From the NCBI RefSeq assembly GCF_000380965.1, contig NZ_KB905549.1, positions 186,131-250,130 of the forward strand: 64,000 bases of DNA, in the 5' to 3' direction. The notes below the pieces were generated by a model. That model had not been told where the DNA came from and did no database searches. It worked only from the letters and a program-made list of their open reading frames with translations. The DNA comes from Paenibacillus ginsengihumi DSM 21568 (GTDB taxonomy: Bacteria > Bacillota > Bacilli > Paenibacillales > NBRC-103111). Positions 33,235 to 42,441 of this stretch are shown here, piece after piece. Position 1 is the first letter of the stretch; each line of letters starts with the position of its first letter. Made by a program: the position numbers and the translations under genes.

Positions 33235-34143
33235 TTATTTGTCTCCTTTCGCCTCGTAGTGCACCCAATATTTGGAGGTCTGGAAGATCAGCAGCGTGAT
33301 CAGGCCGATAAGAATCAGCATCACCCACGCCATGGCCGACGCATAGCCCATCTCGAAGAACTGGAACGCCCTCCGGTACAGGTACAGCGAATACAGCAGC
33401 GTATTGTCGAGCGGCCCGCCTTCCCCGCGGGAAATGATGTAGGCCGGCGTAAACGTCATGAAGGCGGAAATCGTCTGCATGATCAGATTGAACAAAATGA
33501 TCGGGCTGAGCAGCGGCAGCGTAATCTTGAAGAAGCTGTACACTTTGCCCGCGCCGTCGACGCTCGCCGCTTCGTAGTAAGACGCCGGAATGTTTTTGAG
33601 GCCGGCCAGAAAAATCAGCATGGACGAGCCGAACTGCCAGACGGACAGCGCGATCAGCGTCCAGAGGGCGGTTCCCGGGTAGCCGATCCACGATGTCGTC
33701 GTCTCGATGCCGATCAGCGCGAGCGCCGAGTTGATCAATCCCCGATCGCCGAAAATTTGCGTCCACATGATCGATACGGCCACGCTGCCGCCGATCAGCG
33801 AAGGCAGGTAATAGGCGGAGCGGTACAAGCCGATGCCTCCGATCGCCTTGTTCAGCAGCATCGCCACCAGGAGCGCGAAGCATAAGCGAAGCGGAACGCT
33901 GGCGAAGACGTAGGTGAACGTCACCTGCAGCGACTTGATGATTTTGTCATCCGCCGTAAACATCGTGACGTAATTGTCGAGCCCGACCCAACGCGGCGAA
34001 TCCATCAGCATGTAGTCCGTGAACGAGTAATATAACGACGAAATCATCGGGTACAGCGTGAATATGAGAAAGCCCAGAATGAACGGGGCCGTGAAAATGT
34101 AACCTACCAGATGATCGTTGTCCTTCAGCTTTTGCCATGTCAT
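33235..34143 (-). CDS. Sugar ABC transporter permease (MalF/UgpA type)
   Basis: Partner permease of 302 residues with six transmembrane helices and the EAA motif ([20 protein letters not shown]). The start is ATG 34143, as the family normally begins about here with a short charged N-terminus; the 84 extra residues of the open frame are not permease-like. It is upstream of and coupled to the second permease. The most likely binding protein is encoded at 37542-38861, separated by the iron-uptake genes. Confidence 0.9.
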   Translation of the reverse strand: MTWQKLKDNDHLVGYIFTAPFILGFLIFTLYPMISSLYYSFTDYMLMDSPRWVGLDNYVTMFTADDKIIKSLQVTFTYVFASVPLRLCFALLVAMLLNKAIGGIGLYRSAYYLPSLIGGSVAVSIMWTQIFGDRGLINSALALIGIETTTSWIGYPGTALWTLIALSVWQFGSSMLIFLAGLKNIPASYYEAASVDGAGKVYSFFKITLPLLSPIILFNLIMQTISAFMTFTPAYIISRGEGGPLDNTLLYSLYLYRRAFQFFEMGYASAMAWVMLILIGLITLLIFQTSKYWVHYEAKGDK

Positions 34144-34320
34144 TGGCCTAAAACCCCCCGTGTGACGAATTCGCTCTTCCCCTTGAAAGCGCATCAATGA
34201 GTATAATCCTATTATCCCGCTCCGGGGGGCTGGCAGGAATCGAAAAAACCGTACTTTTTGTTCAAAAAGCAGACTCCGTCCGCGCTGCTGCGAGCCGCGG
34301 GAAGGCCGAGCTGCGCTCAT

Positions 34321-34458
34321 CTGATTGCTGTCATCTGGGAAGGCGAGAAAGTCAGATTGCGGGCCATCGTGCCTGAGGATTGGATGAAATTCCATGAGAA
34401 TGACCAGGATTCGGGGGCAGCCGCCCTGCCTCCCCCGGAAAGAGCGACCGCGGTTTAG
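34321..34458 (+). pseudogene. GNAT acetyltransferase N-terminal remnant
   Basis: A short plus-strand frame reads WEGEKVRLRAIVPEDWMKFH and on to ENDQDS, the typical first strand and helix of a GNAT N-acetyltransferase, and then stops. The rest of the roughly 170-residue family is absent. It is followed directly by a hairpin CGACCGC...GCGGTCGTTTTT at about 34445-34470, which could be its old terminator. A decayed relic. Confidence 0.5.
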
Positions 34459-34470
34459 CGGTCGTTTTTC
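34445..34470 (+). terminator. Hairpin with T-run after the GNAT remnant
   Basis: CGACCGCGGTTTAGCGGTCG followed by TTTTTC on the plus strand. A second hairpin, AAGGCCGCCGAC...GTCGGCGGCCTT at about 34536-34565, lies past the end of the FhuF-like gene and may terminate the minus-strand iron unit. Confidence 0.65.
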
Positions 34471-34580
34471 TTGGTAAAGAGAGTCGCACTTTGCTTTATC
34501 GCTTTTGCAAAGTTAAACTTTCTGTTACGTGAACAAGGCCGCCGACATCGTCGTCGGCGGCCTTCATTCGTAGCCAAAAC

Positions 34581-35372
34581 TCATCGTTTATGCCCGGGCG
34601 GGCACGGAAGCGGACAGCGCCTGCAGTATTCCCCGGATATTTCGTAATAGAAGCAGCAGGTGCGGCGAAGACGCTCACCGGACTCGTCTGGCAGGTCGAT
34701 TCCGGCAGGGCCGGCCAGCCCGGACAGCGGATTGCGGCGTTCGCCGAACAGCTCGCCAGGGCTCTCGTGGACGACATAACGGAAATCGTCGCGAATGCGG
34801 TCGGCGGCGGTCCGATCGGCCGCCTGCTCCAAAGCGTCCGCGAAGAGCGGCACAATGCGCACGACGGCATTTTCCCACAATACGGGCATCGGGACCCGAG
34901 CGACTTCGGCCAGGGAGCGGAACAGGGGGGACAAATGCTCGGCAAAGAGGCTCCGCACAAGCTCTTCCCGCCACTCGCGCCTCCGGCCAGGCGCCGCTTC
35001 GGTGACCTGGCAGTCCGCAAGTCCAAGCCGGGGCAGCTTCGTGCCCCCTATATTCCCTTCCTGGGGGACCGGCGTCTCCAATATGCAGTGCATGGGCGAA
35101 AGCGTCAGTCCCTTGTCGTAGACCGACATGGCATACAGCACAGGAGCAGCCGCGATAAAAGCGTAACGCTTGGCCAGCGTGGAAGCCGTCACCCTGCGGG
35201 ACGGCGAGCCGATGAAGCCGCCCAGCCTGTCCAGGTAATCCCCGCACTTCTCGCGCTCCAGCAAATCGATCACGCGCACGCGGCGATCGCACGGGCGGGC
35301 ATCGTCGTGCCAGTTCAGGCTGAAGCGGCCTGCCATGAAGTCCCACTGCGGCGGTGCAAGAGCATCCCTCAT
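34581..35372 (-). CDS. FhuF-like ferric-siderophore reductase
   Basis: Cytosolic protein of about 263 residues resembling FhuF/IucA-IucC C-terminal type reductases that release iron from imported siderophores. The diagnostic [2Fe-2S] cysteines are at the C-terminus: RRTCCFYYEISGEYCRRCP, a CC-x9-C-x2-C pattern. The start ATG 35372 has GGGG 10 bases upstream and overlaps the stop of the preceding gene. Co-transcribed with the AraC/iron-lipoprotein gene and thus likely Fur-controlled. A general iron reductase role is an alternative. Confidence 0.8.
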   Translation of the reverse strand: MRDALAPPQWDFMAGRFSLNWHDDARPCDRRVRVIDLLEREKCGDYLDRLGGFIGSPSRRVTASTLAKRYAFIAAAPVLYAMSVYDKGLTLSPMHCILETPVPQEGNIGGTKLPRLGLADCQVTEAAPGRRREWREELVRSLFAEHLSPLFRSLAEVARVPMPVLWENAVVRIVPLFADALEQAADRTAADRIRDDFRYVVHESPGELFGERRNPLSGLAGPAGIDLPDESGERLRRTCCFYYEISGEYCRRCPLPCPPGHKR

Positions 35373-35373
35373 A

Positions 35374-37308
35374 TCAATGCGTCCCCAGCAACGTGTCCGC
35401 AATCTGATCCACGACCAGATTGATCGCCATCGGGCCGTAGTAGCCGATCCACATCGTCGTGTCGACCGTATAAACGCGATTGTTCTTCACCGGCTCGAGC
35501 GATTTCCATGTCGTCGTGCTCTGAAACTCCTCCACCAGCCCTTTGAACATATCGTCCGTCAGCAAAAAGTAGTGATCCGCGCCGACATCGGCGAGCGCCT
35601 CCAGCGACACGTGATACGACGTATCGTTCGCTTCAGCCACCTGCTGCGGAGCTTTCAGACCGAGATCCTTGTACAGAATGGCTCCGGTGCGGTGTCCGGG
35701 CGTATGCACCCGAATCATGTCGTCGCGCGGCCGAATCAGAGCGACGGTCTGTCCATCCAGCTTGGCGGCTAAATCGGCAACCAGCCTGGCCGTTTTTTCC
35801 TTGTACGCCTGTACGGTCTGCTCGGCTTCCTTCTCCTTGCCCGTGATTTGGCCGAACGTCAGGAGCGTATCCCGCCAATCGTCATTGCGCTTGAACATCA
35901 CGGTCGGCGCGATTTTGCTCAGGCTCTCGTAGATGTTCTCATGAAATTCCGTGCAAATGATGAAATCCGGGTTGATCTCCAGGATCGCTTCCAGATTGGG
36001 CTGCTCGTAGGTGCCGAGCACTTTGACATCCTTGAGCTTGCCGGCCAAGTATTCGGGGAAGTCCGCGGCCGCTCCGGCCGCCTTGACGCTTCCGGCCGGC
36101 TGCTCGTTCAGAGCGACAAGCTGATCCACGTACTGGACATCCAGCACGGCGATCCGCTGCGGCTTCTGCTCGAGCGTATGTTCCCCTTTGACATGCTTGA
36201 TCGTTACCGGGAATGCCTGCTGTGCGGTTTGCGCAGCGCCCGGGGCAGCCGAAGTTCCCGGGGACGCCGCCGGATTGCCGCCGCTTCCTGCTGAGCAAGC
36301 CCCCATGAGCAGCATGACAATAAGCAAAATGTGAACTGCCAACATCGATCTCGTACGCGTATGCATGAGTGAGGCCCCTCCGTCTGTCAGTTGATAATGA
36401 TTTTCATCGTCAACAACACTATAAGGAAGAACCCGCCCCAAGCCAATGGACGATGGCGACACGGACGATGAACTTATGCGACGATCGCGCCGAAAATGCA
36501 TGGGAGAAGCGCCGAAATGCTTTTTGAACGCCCGGCTGAAATAATACAGGTCGTCGTAACCTACCGCTTCGGCAATATCTTTGACCGCCCCGGCTGTATG
36601 CAGCAGCATCGCCTGCGCATGATTCATGCGCACCCGAATCAAATACTCTATCGGGCCTATCCCGCAGCGCTCCTTGAACCGCCGCTGCAGCTGCCTGGGG
36701 CCGCAGTTTACCAGCTCCGCCAGAGCGTGAAGGCTTAGCGGCTCGGCATAATGCTCCTCGATATGGCGGATCGCCCGGCCGACCGGATCGATGCGGAGCG
36801 TCTCCGCGCTCCCCGCGAGCTGCCGCTGCTTCATCACCTCGTACACGAACTGGTGAAGCAGAGCGCGCACGTGAAATTTCTCCAGCGGGTCGTTCTGCAG
36901 CCATTGCCGGTGCATCTGCTCGATGCGCGTATACAGCGGCAGCGGATCGGCGGGGGCGAAGCCGTATCCGGCCTGAAAAGCATTGCGGTCGCGGTACAGC
37001 TCCAGCAGCTCGCGGCGGCTTGAATGGGGCATGACCGCTTTGTAGAAAATTAAAAAATAATCGATGGCCTCCGCAACCCGGACGATATCCAGCGATGCGC
37101 CCTTGCCGGCGTGGCATATATAGCAGCCGTCGCTCGCATGGGCGGCGCCGTCGATATGGATCTGTCCCCGTCCGCTTGCCGCATACAGGAACGTGCTCGC
37201 CGGCAGGCGGAGGCGGACGCTGTCTCCCGGCAGGACGGCGGACCGCCGTATATCGAGCACCCGGATGGATGCGTGATTCCAAAGCGGCATTTGATGATGC
37301 ACGGACAT
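35374..37308 (-). CDS. AraC regulator fused in frame to an iron-siderophore binding lipoprotein
   Basis: One open frame of 644 codons. Residues 1-285 are an AraC regulator: a cupin-like ligand domain and two helix-turn-helix motifs (LSLHALAELVNCGPRQLQRR, VKDIAEAVGYDDLYYFSRAF). Residues 315-644 are a complete siderophore-binding lipoprotein: signal peptide, lipobox LLMGAC, then RIAVLDVQYVDQLVALN, NPDFIICTEFHE and a C-terminal IADTLLG helix. Between them lie a Fur-like box (36391-36413) and a ribosome site GGAGGGG 8 bases before ATG 36366, so the lipoprotein (330 residues) is probably also made separately. Bacillus Btr is a similar fusion, but has no signal peptide. Confidence 0.85.
   Translation of the reverse strand: MSVHHQMPLWNHASIRVLDIRRSAVLPGDSVRLRLPASTFLYAASGRGQIHIDGAAHASDGCYICHAGKGASLDIVRVAEAIDYFLIFYKAVMPHSSRRELLELYRDRNAFQAGYGFAPADPLPLYTRIEQMHRQWLQNDPLEKFHVRALLHQFVYEVMKQRQLAGSAETLRIDPVGRAIRHIEEHYAEPLSLHALAELVNCGPRQLQRRFKERCGIGPIEYLIRVRMNHAQAMLLHTAGAVKDIAEAVGYDDLYYFSRAFKKHFGASPMHFRRDRRISSSSVSPSSIGLGRVLPYSVVDDENHYQLTDGGASLMHTRTRSMLAVHILLIVMLLMGACSAGSGGNPAASPGTSAAPGAAQTAQQAFPVTIKHVKGEHTLEQKPQRIAVLDVQYVDQLVALNEQPAGSVKAAGAAADFPEYLAGKLKDVKVLGTYEQPNLEAILEINPDFIICTEFHENIYESLSKIAPTVMFKRNDDWRDTLLTFGQITGKEKEAEQTVQAYKEKTARLVADLAAKLDGQTVALIRPRDDMIRVHTPGHRTGAILYKDLGLKAPQQVAEANDTSYHVSLEALADVGADHYFLLTDDMFKGLVEEFQSTTTWKSLEPVKNNRVYTVDTTMWIGYYGPMAINLVVDQIADTLLGTH
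36391..36413. promoter_or_regulatory. Fur-like box inside the AraC-lipoprotein reading frame
   Basis: TTGATAATGATTTTCATCGTCAA: 8 of 11 positions are symmetric, with the GATAATGAT core of Fur sites. It lies 25 bases upstream of the lipoprotein's own ATG 36366. Confidence 0.7.
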
Positions 37309-37344
37309 TCGCTCACCTTCGAGATCGCTTGCTTACGCTTCGCA

Positions 37345-37373
37345 ATTAATAACAATAATCATTATCAATTATA
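37345..37373 (-). promoter_or_regulatory. Fur-like box overlapping an extended -10 promoter
   Basis: Minus strand TGCTATAATTGATAATGATTATTGTTATTAAT (given in part). The extended -10 TGCTATAAT (37368-37376) overlaps the Fur-like box ATTGATAATGATTATTGTTA (37350-37369). It lies about 40 bases before the AraC-lipoprotein start, so iron should repress the unit. Confidence 0.75.
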
Positions 37374-37374
37374 G

Positions 37375-37424
37375 CAAAAAAGCAGCAACCCTTCCATGAA
37401 AGATTCATTGGGAAGAATTGCTGC
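37375..37424 (-). terminator. Terminator after the sugar-binding lipoprotein gene
   Basis: Minus strand GCAGCAATTCTTCCC...GGAAGGGTTGCTGC followed by TTTTTTG. It abuts the next promoter directly. Confidence 0.85.
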
Positions 37425-37541
37425 CAATCCCCGATGTTCCATGCGGGGCGGTCGGTCGCAGCCCGTCACAGCGCAGCGCCGCATGCGAACACGCCGGGGC
37501 TGCACTCCGATGCGAAGCGAGCCAGCCGGTCTTCTATGCCG

Positions 37542-38861
37542 CTACTTCTTGTTTTTGGCCAGGATCGCGTTTGCTTCCTTGCGGAATTTGGCCGCCGCAT
37601 CCTCGACGGAGATTTTGTTGTACAAAATTTGCTCGCTCGTATCCTTCAGCAGCTTCTCGACCTCGATCGAGCCGATCGGGTTCGGCGGGTCCATCGGGCT
37701 GCTGTTCTCCTCGGCCCAAGCGACGTAATCGAATACTTTGGCTTCGTCGGGAGTAAGCAGCGGCTTCAAAGCCTCCTTCACCTTGGACGATACGGGGACG
37801 CCGCGCTCGCCCTTGATCAGCTTGTTCGCTTCGATATCGTTGATGAAGAAGTTGATGAATTTGACCGCTTCTTCTTTCTGCTTGGAATTGGCGGTGACAG
37901 AGAAGTACATGCTCGGCTTCAGGAACATGCCCTTCTTGGCGTTCGGCCCGGGCATAGGCTGCAGCTCAAGCGGACGCTTGGCCGCATTGGCCAGGCCGAG
38001 GAACTGATTGGACCAGCCGTTAGACGAGATCGAGTTGCCGAGCACCATTTCGTCGTCCTCCGGCGTGCCTTTTTTCGTCGCCTCTTTATCCAGCGAGAGC
38101 AGATAGCCGGCGTCGTACCATTTTTTATAGCGGGTGAAATAGTCGATGAAATGCTTGTCGTCCTCGTAACCGAGCGTCGCCCCGTCAGCGCTGTACATCT
38201 TCTCGTCTACGGTGCGCAAATAATAGGCGAAGAAGACGTCGTGCCGCAGGCCGCCCATGAATTTGCCTGCCGACTTCATCTTGGCCGCCAGCGCGTCGAG
38301 ATCTTCCCAGGTCCAGTTCTTGTTCAGGGGCACCTCCACGCCCGCCTGCTTCAGCATCTCCCAATCCATGATGGATGCGAGCGCGTTGACGCCGGTCGTC
38401 ATGGCGTACAGCTTGCCGTCGATCTGCCCGCCGGCGATCGTGTTGGGGCTGACCGAGCTGACATCGAGCAGCCCGTTCTTCGTATAAGGCGTCAAATCCT
38501 CCAGCTGCCCGCGGCCTCCGTATTGCGTCAAATACGAAATATCCATTTGAATGATATCGGGCAGCTGATTGGCCGCCGCCTGCGGGGCAAGCTTCTTCCA
38601 ATAATCGTCGAACGATGCGTATTCCGTCTCGATCTTGACGTTAGGGTTCTGCTTCTCGTACATCTCAATGACTTTCAGCGTATAGTCGTGACGGGCCTGC
38701 CCGCCCCACCAGGCAATGCGCAGCTTGACGGGGTCGCCGCTGCCGCCGCTCCCTCCGCTCGCCGGCTGCCCGTCCGTTGGAGCGGCGCCTCCTCCGCTGC
38801 CGCAGCCTGCGGCGGCAGCAGTCATCGCTATCGAGAGCAGTACGGTCATCGCTTTCTTCAT
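37542..38861 (-). CDS. Sugar ABC transporter substrate-binding lipoprotein
   Basis: Family 1 (MalE-like) binding protein of 439 residues. Signal peptide with lipobox TAAAAGC, a Gly/Ser-rich tether, then VKLRIAWWGGQARHDYTLKV, DIIQMDISYLTQYGGRGQL and PVSSKVKEAL, typical of the family. Anchored to the outer face of the membrane, where it captures an oligosaccharide. The start ATG 38861 follows AGGGGG. It lies 75 bases downstream of a YesM/YesN pair, which probably controls it; the permeases at 32388-34143 are the nearest candidates for partners. Confidence 0.92.
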   Translation of the reverse strand: MKKAMTVLLSIAMTAAAAGCGSGGGAAPTDGQPASGGSGGSGDPVKLRIAWWGGQARHDYTLKVIEMYEKQNPNVKIETEYASFDDYWKKLAPQAAANQLPDIIQMDISYLTQYGGRGQLEDLTPYTKNGLLDVSSVSPNTIAGGQIDGKLYAMTTGVNALASIMDWEMLKQAGVEVPLNKNWTWEDLDALAAKMKSAGKFMGGLRHDVFFAYYLRTVDEKMYSADGATLGYEDDKHFIDYFTRYKKWYDAGYLLSLDKEATKKGTPEDDEMVLGNSISSNGWSNQFLGLANAAKRPLELQPMPGPNAKKGMFLKPSMYFSVTANSKQKEEAVKFINFFINDIEANKLIKGERGVPVSSKVKEALKPLLTPDEAKVFDYVAWAEENSSPMDPPNPIGSIEVEKLLKDTSEQILYNKISVEDAAAKFRKEANAILAKNKK

Positions 38862-38936
38862 CGCATTTCCCCCTGTTCGAAGAGCTTCTGTTGGTAGTGC
38901 TTACATAATTCATTATCTTCGAATATCGCAGGGTCG

Positions 38937-40529
38937 TTAATCCAAAAAACCGTCATCCTTGTTTAAAAAACCGACCTCTGTCGGCGCCTTGCTGTATTCC
39001 GAGGGCGTGCAGCCCACATACTTTTTGAACACTTGGCTGAAATATTGGGGGTTGTCTCCGAAGCCGAGCCGTTCGGCCAGCTCGAAAATTTTGATGTCCT
39101 CGCCGGAGGCAAGCCACTCGGCCGCGCGGGCGATGCGCTGGCGGATGACATAATTGGAAAATTTGTCGCCAGTCTCCTTCTTGAACAGCTTGCCGAGATA
39201 ATCCGCGTTCATATACAGCATGCGCCGGGCTACCCAGTTCAAGGAAAGCTCCGAATCGCCGAGATGCTCGTCGACGATGTCCATCACCTTGCGCACGATG
39301 GCGGAATGCTTGCGTTTGTTCAGCTCGTACTGCCTGTGGGCGATCTCCTTGGCAACCGACTTCACCAGGAACTGGATGCTCTGCAGCGTCTCCATCTGCG
39401 TCAGCGCGACCAGTTGATCCATCGCCTGGTTCGCCTGACCGGGCGGGCCTAAGCGCACGATGGCCATGAACAGCTGAACGGCATACGATTTCGCCGTCTG
39501 AATATCGGAGCGCAGGCTGCCAAGCTGCTGGAAAAAGCGGTCGATGGCGCTGCTCGCGTCGTCCCAGCGGCCGGCCTTGAGCTGGAGGATCAGGTCCTCC
39601 TCGTCAAAGGACAATTCCTTGCCTTCGCCGGCGTCCGCATCGGTGATATCCTGACGGGTGATCAGGCTCCCTTCCCCCAGGTAAAAGCGGTGCTTCAAGC
39701 ATTCCAGCGTCTGCCTGTACAATCGGCGGGCGAAGACGATATCGTCCGCGTCGCTGAGCGCAATCGTCAAATCGATTTTATAGTAGCCGAGAAACGTCTC
39801 GCGGATGCGGGCAATGCGATCATGCAGCCGCTCCGGCGCTTCCTCGTCTCTAATCACGACCAATACGTGCTCCCCGACCGTCGAGCTGAGCAGAGGCTGG
39901 TTCAGCAGCTCCTCCGCGATATTTTTGACGGCGAACAGGTGCTCGAACTCGAACCGGCCCTCCAACTGAAACACGATCAGGCGCACCTTGCGGCCGTCCA
40001 GGCGGAGATCGAACAGCTCTCCGTAATACTCCCAGTCTTTGCCCCCGTAAGTTTTGTTCGTGACGAATTCCTTCAGGAACTGCTCTTTGACATGCGGGAG
40101 CACTTTTTCCAGTCCCTGCTTCAAGTTTTGGACGAACGTCTCCCTCCGCTCGGATTCGCGCAGCTCCTCCACCAGCTCACGCAGCGCTTCCACGATTTGC
40201 GCTTCGTTGCACGGCTTGAGCAAATAATGCCGGACGCCGTACTGCATGGCCGAGCGGGCGTAATCGAATTCGCCGAAGCCGGAGAGCATGATGAATCTCA
40301 CGCCGGGATATTGCGCCGTAACTTTGGCGACCAGTTCCAGACCGTCCATCCCCGGCATCCGGATATCGGATATGACGATATCCGGCGTATCCCGCTCGAT
40401 CATTGCGTACGCTTCCAGCCCGTTGCGGGCAGTGCCGCTGAGCGCAGTGCCGGCCGCCGCCCAATCGACGATGCGGGAGATGCCGTCCAGGATGATGCGC
40501 TCATCGTCGACAAGAAGCACTTTATACAC
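38937..40529 (-). CDS. YesN-type response regulator with AraC output domain
   Basis: Response regulator of 530 residues. The receiver domain (1-120) has VDDERI, the phospho-Asp in DIVISDIRMPGMDG and Lys in LLKPCNE; a middle region of about 250 residues follows; then a C-terminal AraC-type double helix-turn-helix (about 430-525; IKIFELAERLGFGDNPQYFS). The start is GTG 40529 with GGGGTG just upstream and overlaps the kinase gene by 8 bases; the upstream ATG is less well placed. It should activate sugar-uptake genes, most likely the binding protein immediately downstream. Confidence 0.92.
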   Translation of the reverse strand: MYKVLLVDDERIILDGISRIVDWAAAGTALSGTARNGLEAYAMIERDTPDIVISDIRMPGMDGLELVAKVTAQYPGVRFIMLSGFGEFDYARSAMQYGVRHYLLKPCNEAQIVEALRELVEELRESERRETFVQNLKQGLEKVLPHVKEQFLKEFVTNKTYGGKDWEYYGELFDLRLDGRKVRLIVFQLEGRFEFEHLFAVKNIAEELLNQPLLSSTVGEHVLVVIRDEEAPERLHDRIARIRETFLGYYKIDLTIALSDADDIVFARRLYRQTLECLKHRFYLGEGSLITRQDITDADAGEGKELSFDEEDLILQLKAGRWDDASSAIDRFFQQLGSLRSDIQTAKSYAVQLFMAIVRLGPPGQANQAMDQLVALTQMETLQSIQFLVKSVAKEIAHRQYELNKRKHSAIVRKVMDIVDEHLGDSELSLNWVARRMLYMNADYLGKLFKKETGDKFSNYVIRQRIARAAEWLASGEDIKIFELAERLGFGDNPQYFSQVFKKYVGCTPSEYSKAPTEVGFLNKDDGFLD

Positions 40530-42297
40530 GAGAACACCCCGTTTCATAAGGTAGTCGGATAGCGACCCTCGTTCCTGCTCCGGGTTCGCTGTCCACCTGA
40601 ATTCCGTAAGCTTCGCCGAAGGAGAGGGCGATCCGCTCCCCGATATTGCTCAGCCCGATGCCCTTCCCGTTCGTGCTGGCGTCGCCGGCGCGCACCAATT
40701 CCAGCCGCTCCGGGGACATGCCCGGCCCGTCATCCTCCACCACCAGCAGGAACGACTCCGCCTCCTCCACAGCGCGAATCGCGATGCGGCACGGGTCGAC
40801 GCTCGGCTCCAGCGCATGGTGAATGGCGTTTTCGAGCAAGGGCTGCAGCGTCAGCTTCGGAATGCAGTAACGGTGCAGCCGCTCGGGAACGTCCAGCCGG
40901 AAATCGAGCCGCTCCGCGAACCGGTATTGCTGAATCTGCACGTAATGCCGGACGATGTCGATCTCCTGCCCGACCGTAATGAGCGAATCCTTCAGGCTCA
41001 TCGAATTGCGCAGCAAAAATCCGAGCGCCTCGACCATGCTCGAAATTTGCGGCTGGCCGTTCAGCTTGGCGAGCCAGTTGACCGACTCCAGCGTGTTGTA
41101 CAGAAAGTGGGGATTGATCTGCGCCTGCAGCGCTTTGAATTCGGTTTCCTTGATGGTCAGCTGCTTCGCGTAATTTTCCGTGATCAGCTCGTCGATTCTC
41201 CCGATCATCGTGCGGAACGTCCGGTGCAGCTGGCCGACCTCGTCCATCGGCAGCTTGGCGACGACCGACGCATCGTCCAGATCGCCCAGGGAAAAGTCGC
41301 CTTTTTGCGCCTGCTTCATGCGGGCGATCAGCGCTTCAATCGGCTTCGTAATCCCCTTGGAAAACTGTACCGCGAGCGCAAGCACCGTCAGGAGACTGAC
41401 GACAAAGAAAATCAGCAGCACGTTCTTCATCCACGCAATCCGCTCGAAAATGTGGCCGAACGGAATGAGGCTGTAGTACGTCCAGCCTGTATTGGCCGAA
41501 TAGAAATGGGAGAGAAAATAGGGGCGGCCGTCCAGCTCGGTCAGCTCATAGCCGCCCCTGCCCGCTCCCTTGGCCAATTCGGGCAGTTCGACGCCGCCCT
41601 CGAGGGGGTAAACGATGTCAGCCCCGGACGCCACGATCAGCTCCCCGTCCTTCAGCGCCGTGCCTGCGGAGACGTCCTCCACAATCTGGTCGAGACGGAC
41701 GCGGACGATGACCATCCCGATCGCATCCAGCTCCAGATTCGCGGCGTAGGAACGCACGATCCTCGCGCTGATCAGCGAGGCGTCCGCCGCCCCCGGATAA
41801 ATCCAGCGGGCCGAGCCCGGCTCCTTGGCCGCCTCCCGCTCAATTAGGCGACGCTGCTCGGGAGTGAACGGCGCCCTCATCCCCGCCGTATATTCGTTGC
41901 CTGCCATATCCGTCAGCTGGATCGAATAAATATTTTGCACGTATCCGGCATACTGGACGAGCCTCGATTCGATCTTGGAGCGCAGCACAAGCGCCTCATA
42001 TCCCGGCGGATCGCCGTTCATCGTCCGCAGCATGTTCTGAATCTCCTCGTCGGTAGCCACGTTGAAGGACAGCTGTTCGATCTTCCTCAGCTCGTTCTCG
42101 ATCCCTGTAGCCGACAAGTTCAGCACCTGCGACGACTTCTCGTAGATTTGCCCGTCGTAGATGGAATAGGCGTACTGCAGCGCGCCGAACGTGATTGCGG
42201 CGCAAAAGCCCATCATGACCGCCAGCAGCAAAAACACTTTATGCTTGATCCGCATGCTGCCGTACCATTGCCGGATCGCAAGCGCGATTCGGTTCAT
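40522..42297 (-). CDS. YesM-type sensor histidine kinase
   Basis: Membrane kinase of about 591 residues. The N-terminal membrane segment (about 20-45), an extracytoplasmic Cache-like sensor (45-290), a second membrane segment and HAMP (GITKPIEALIARMKQ) precede the His_kinase domain with phospho-His in QINPHFLYNTLESVNWL and a C-terminal ATPase domain (ENAIHHALEP, VEDDGPGM, GIGLSNIGERIAL). The start ATG 42297 is 11 bases after GGAGGCGG; the GTG at 42309 is too close to it. Coupled to the YesN-type regulator. Probably senses an extracellular sugar, directly or through the adjacent lipoproteins. Confidence 0.92.
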   Translation of the reverse strand: MNRIALAIRQWYGSMRIKHKVFLLLAVMMGFCAAITFGALQYAYSIYDGQIYEKSSQVLNLSATGIENELRKIEQLSFNVATDEEIQNMLRTMNGDPPGYEALVLRSKIESRLVQYAGYVQNIYSIQLTDMAGNEYTAGMRAPFTPEQRRLIEREAAKEPGSARWIYPGAADASLISARIVRSYAANLELDAIGMVIVRVRLDQIVEDVSAGTALKDGELIVASGADIVYPLEGGVELPELAKGAGRGGYELTELDGRPYFLSHFYSANTGWTYYSLIPFGHIFERIAWMKNVLLIFFVVSLLTVLALAVQFSKGITKPIEALIARMKQAQKGDFSLGDLDDASVVAKLPMDEVGQLHRTFRTMIGRIDELITENYAKQLTIKETEFKALQAQINPHFLYNTLESVNWLAKLNGQPQISSMVEALGFLLRNSMSLKDSLITVGQEIDIVRHYVQIQQYRFAERLDFRLDVPERLHRYCIPKLTLQPLLENAIHHALEPSVDPCRIAIRAVEEAESFLLVVEDDGPGMSPERLELVRAGDASTNGKGIGLSNIGERIALSFGEAYGIQVDSEPGAGTRVAIRLPYETGCSRV

Positions 42298-42441
42298 CGT
42301 CTGCGTCACCGCCTCCGGGGGATTTCTCCGCTTTGCTCGCCCTTCTCCTGAATCGCAGCCCCAGCCATAGCGGCGCGGCCCCGCTCCCTCTGCAATGCCG
42401 AAACGCCGAGGCGCTGCTGCGCATCGGCGTACGGAATCCTT

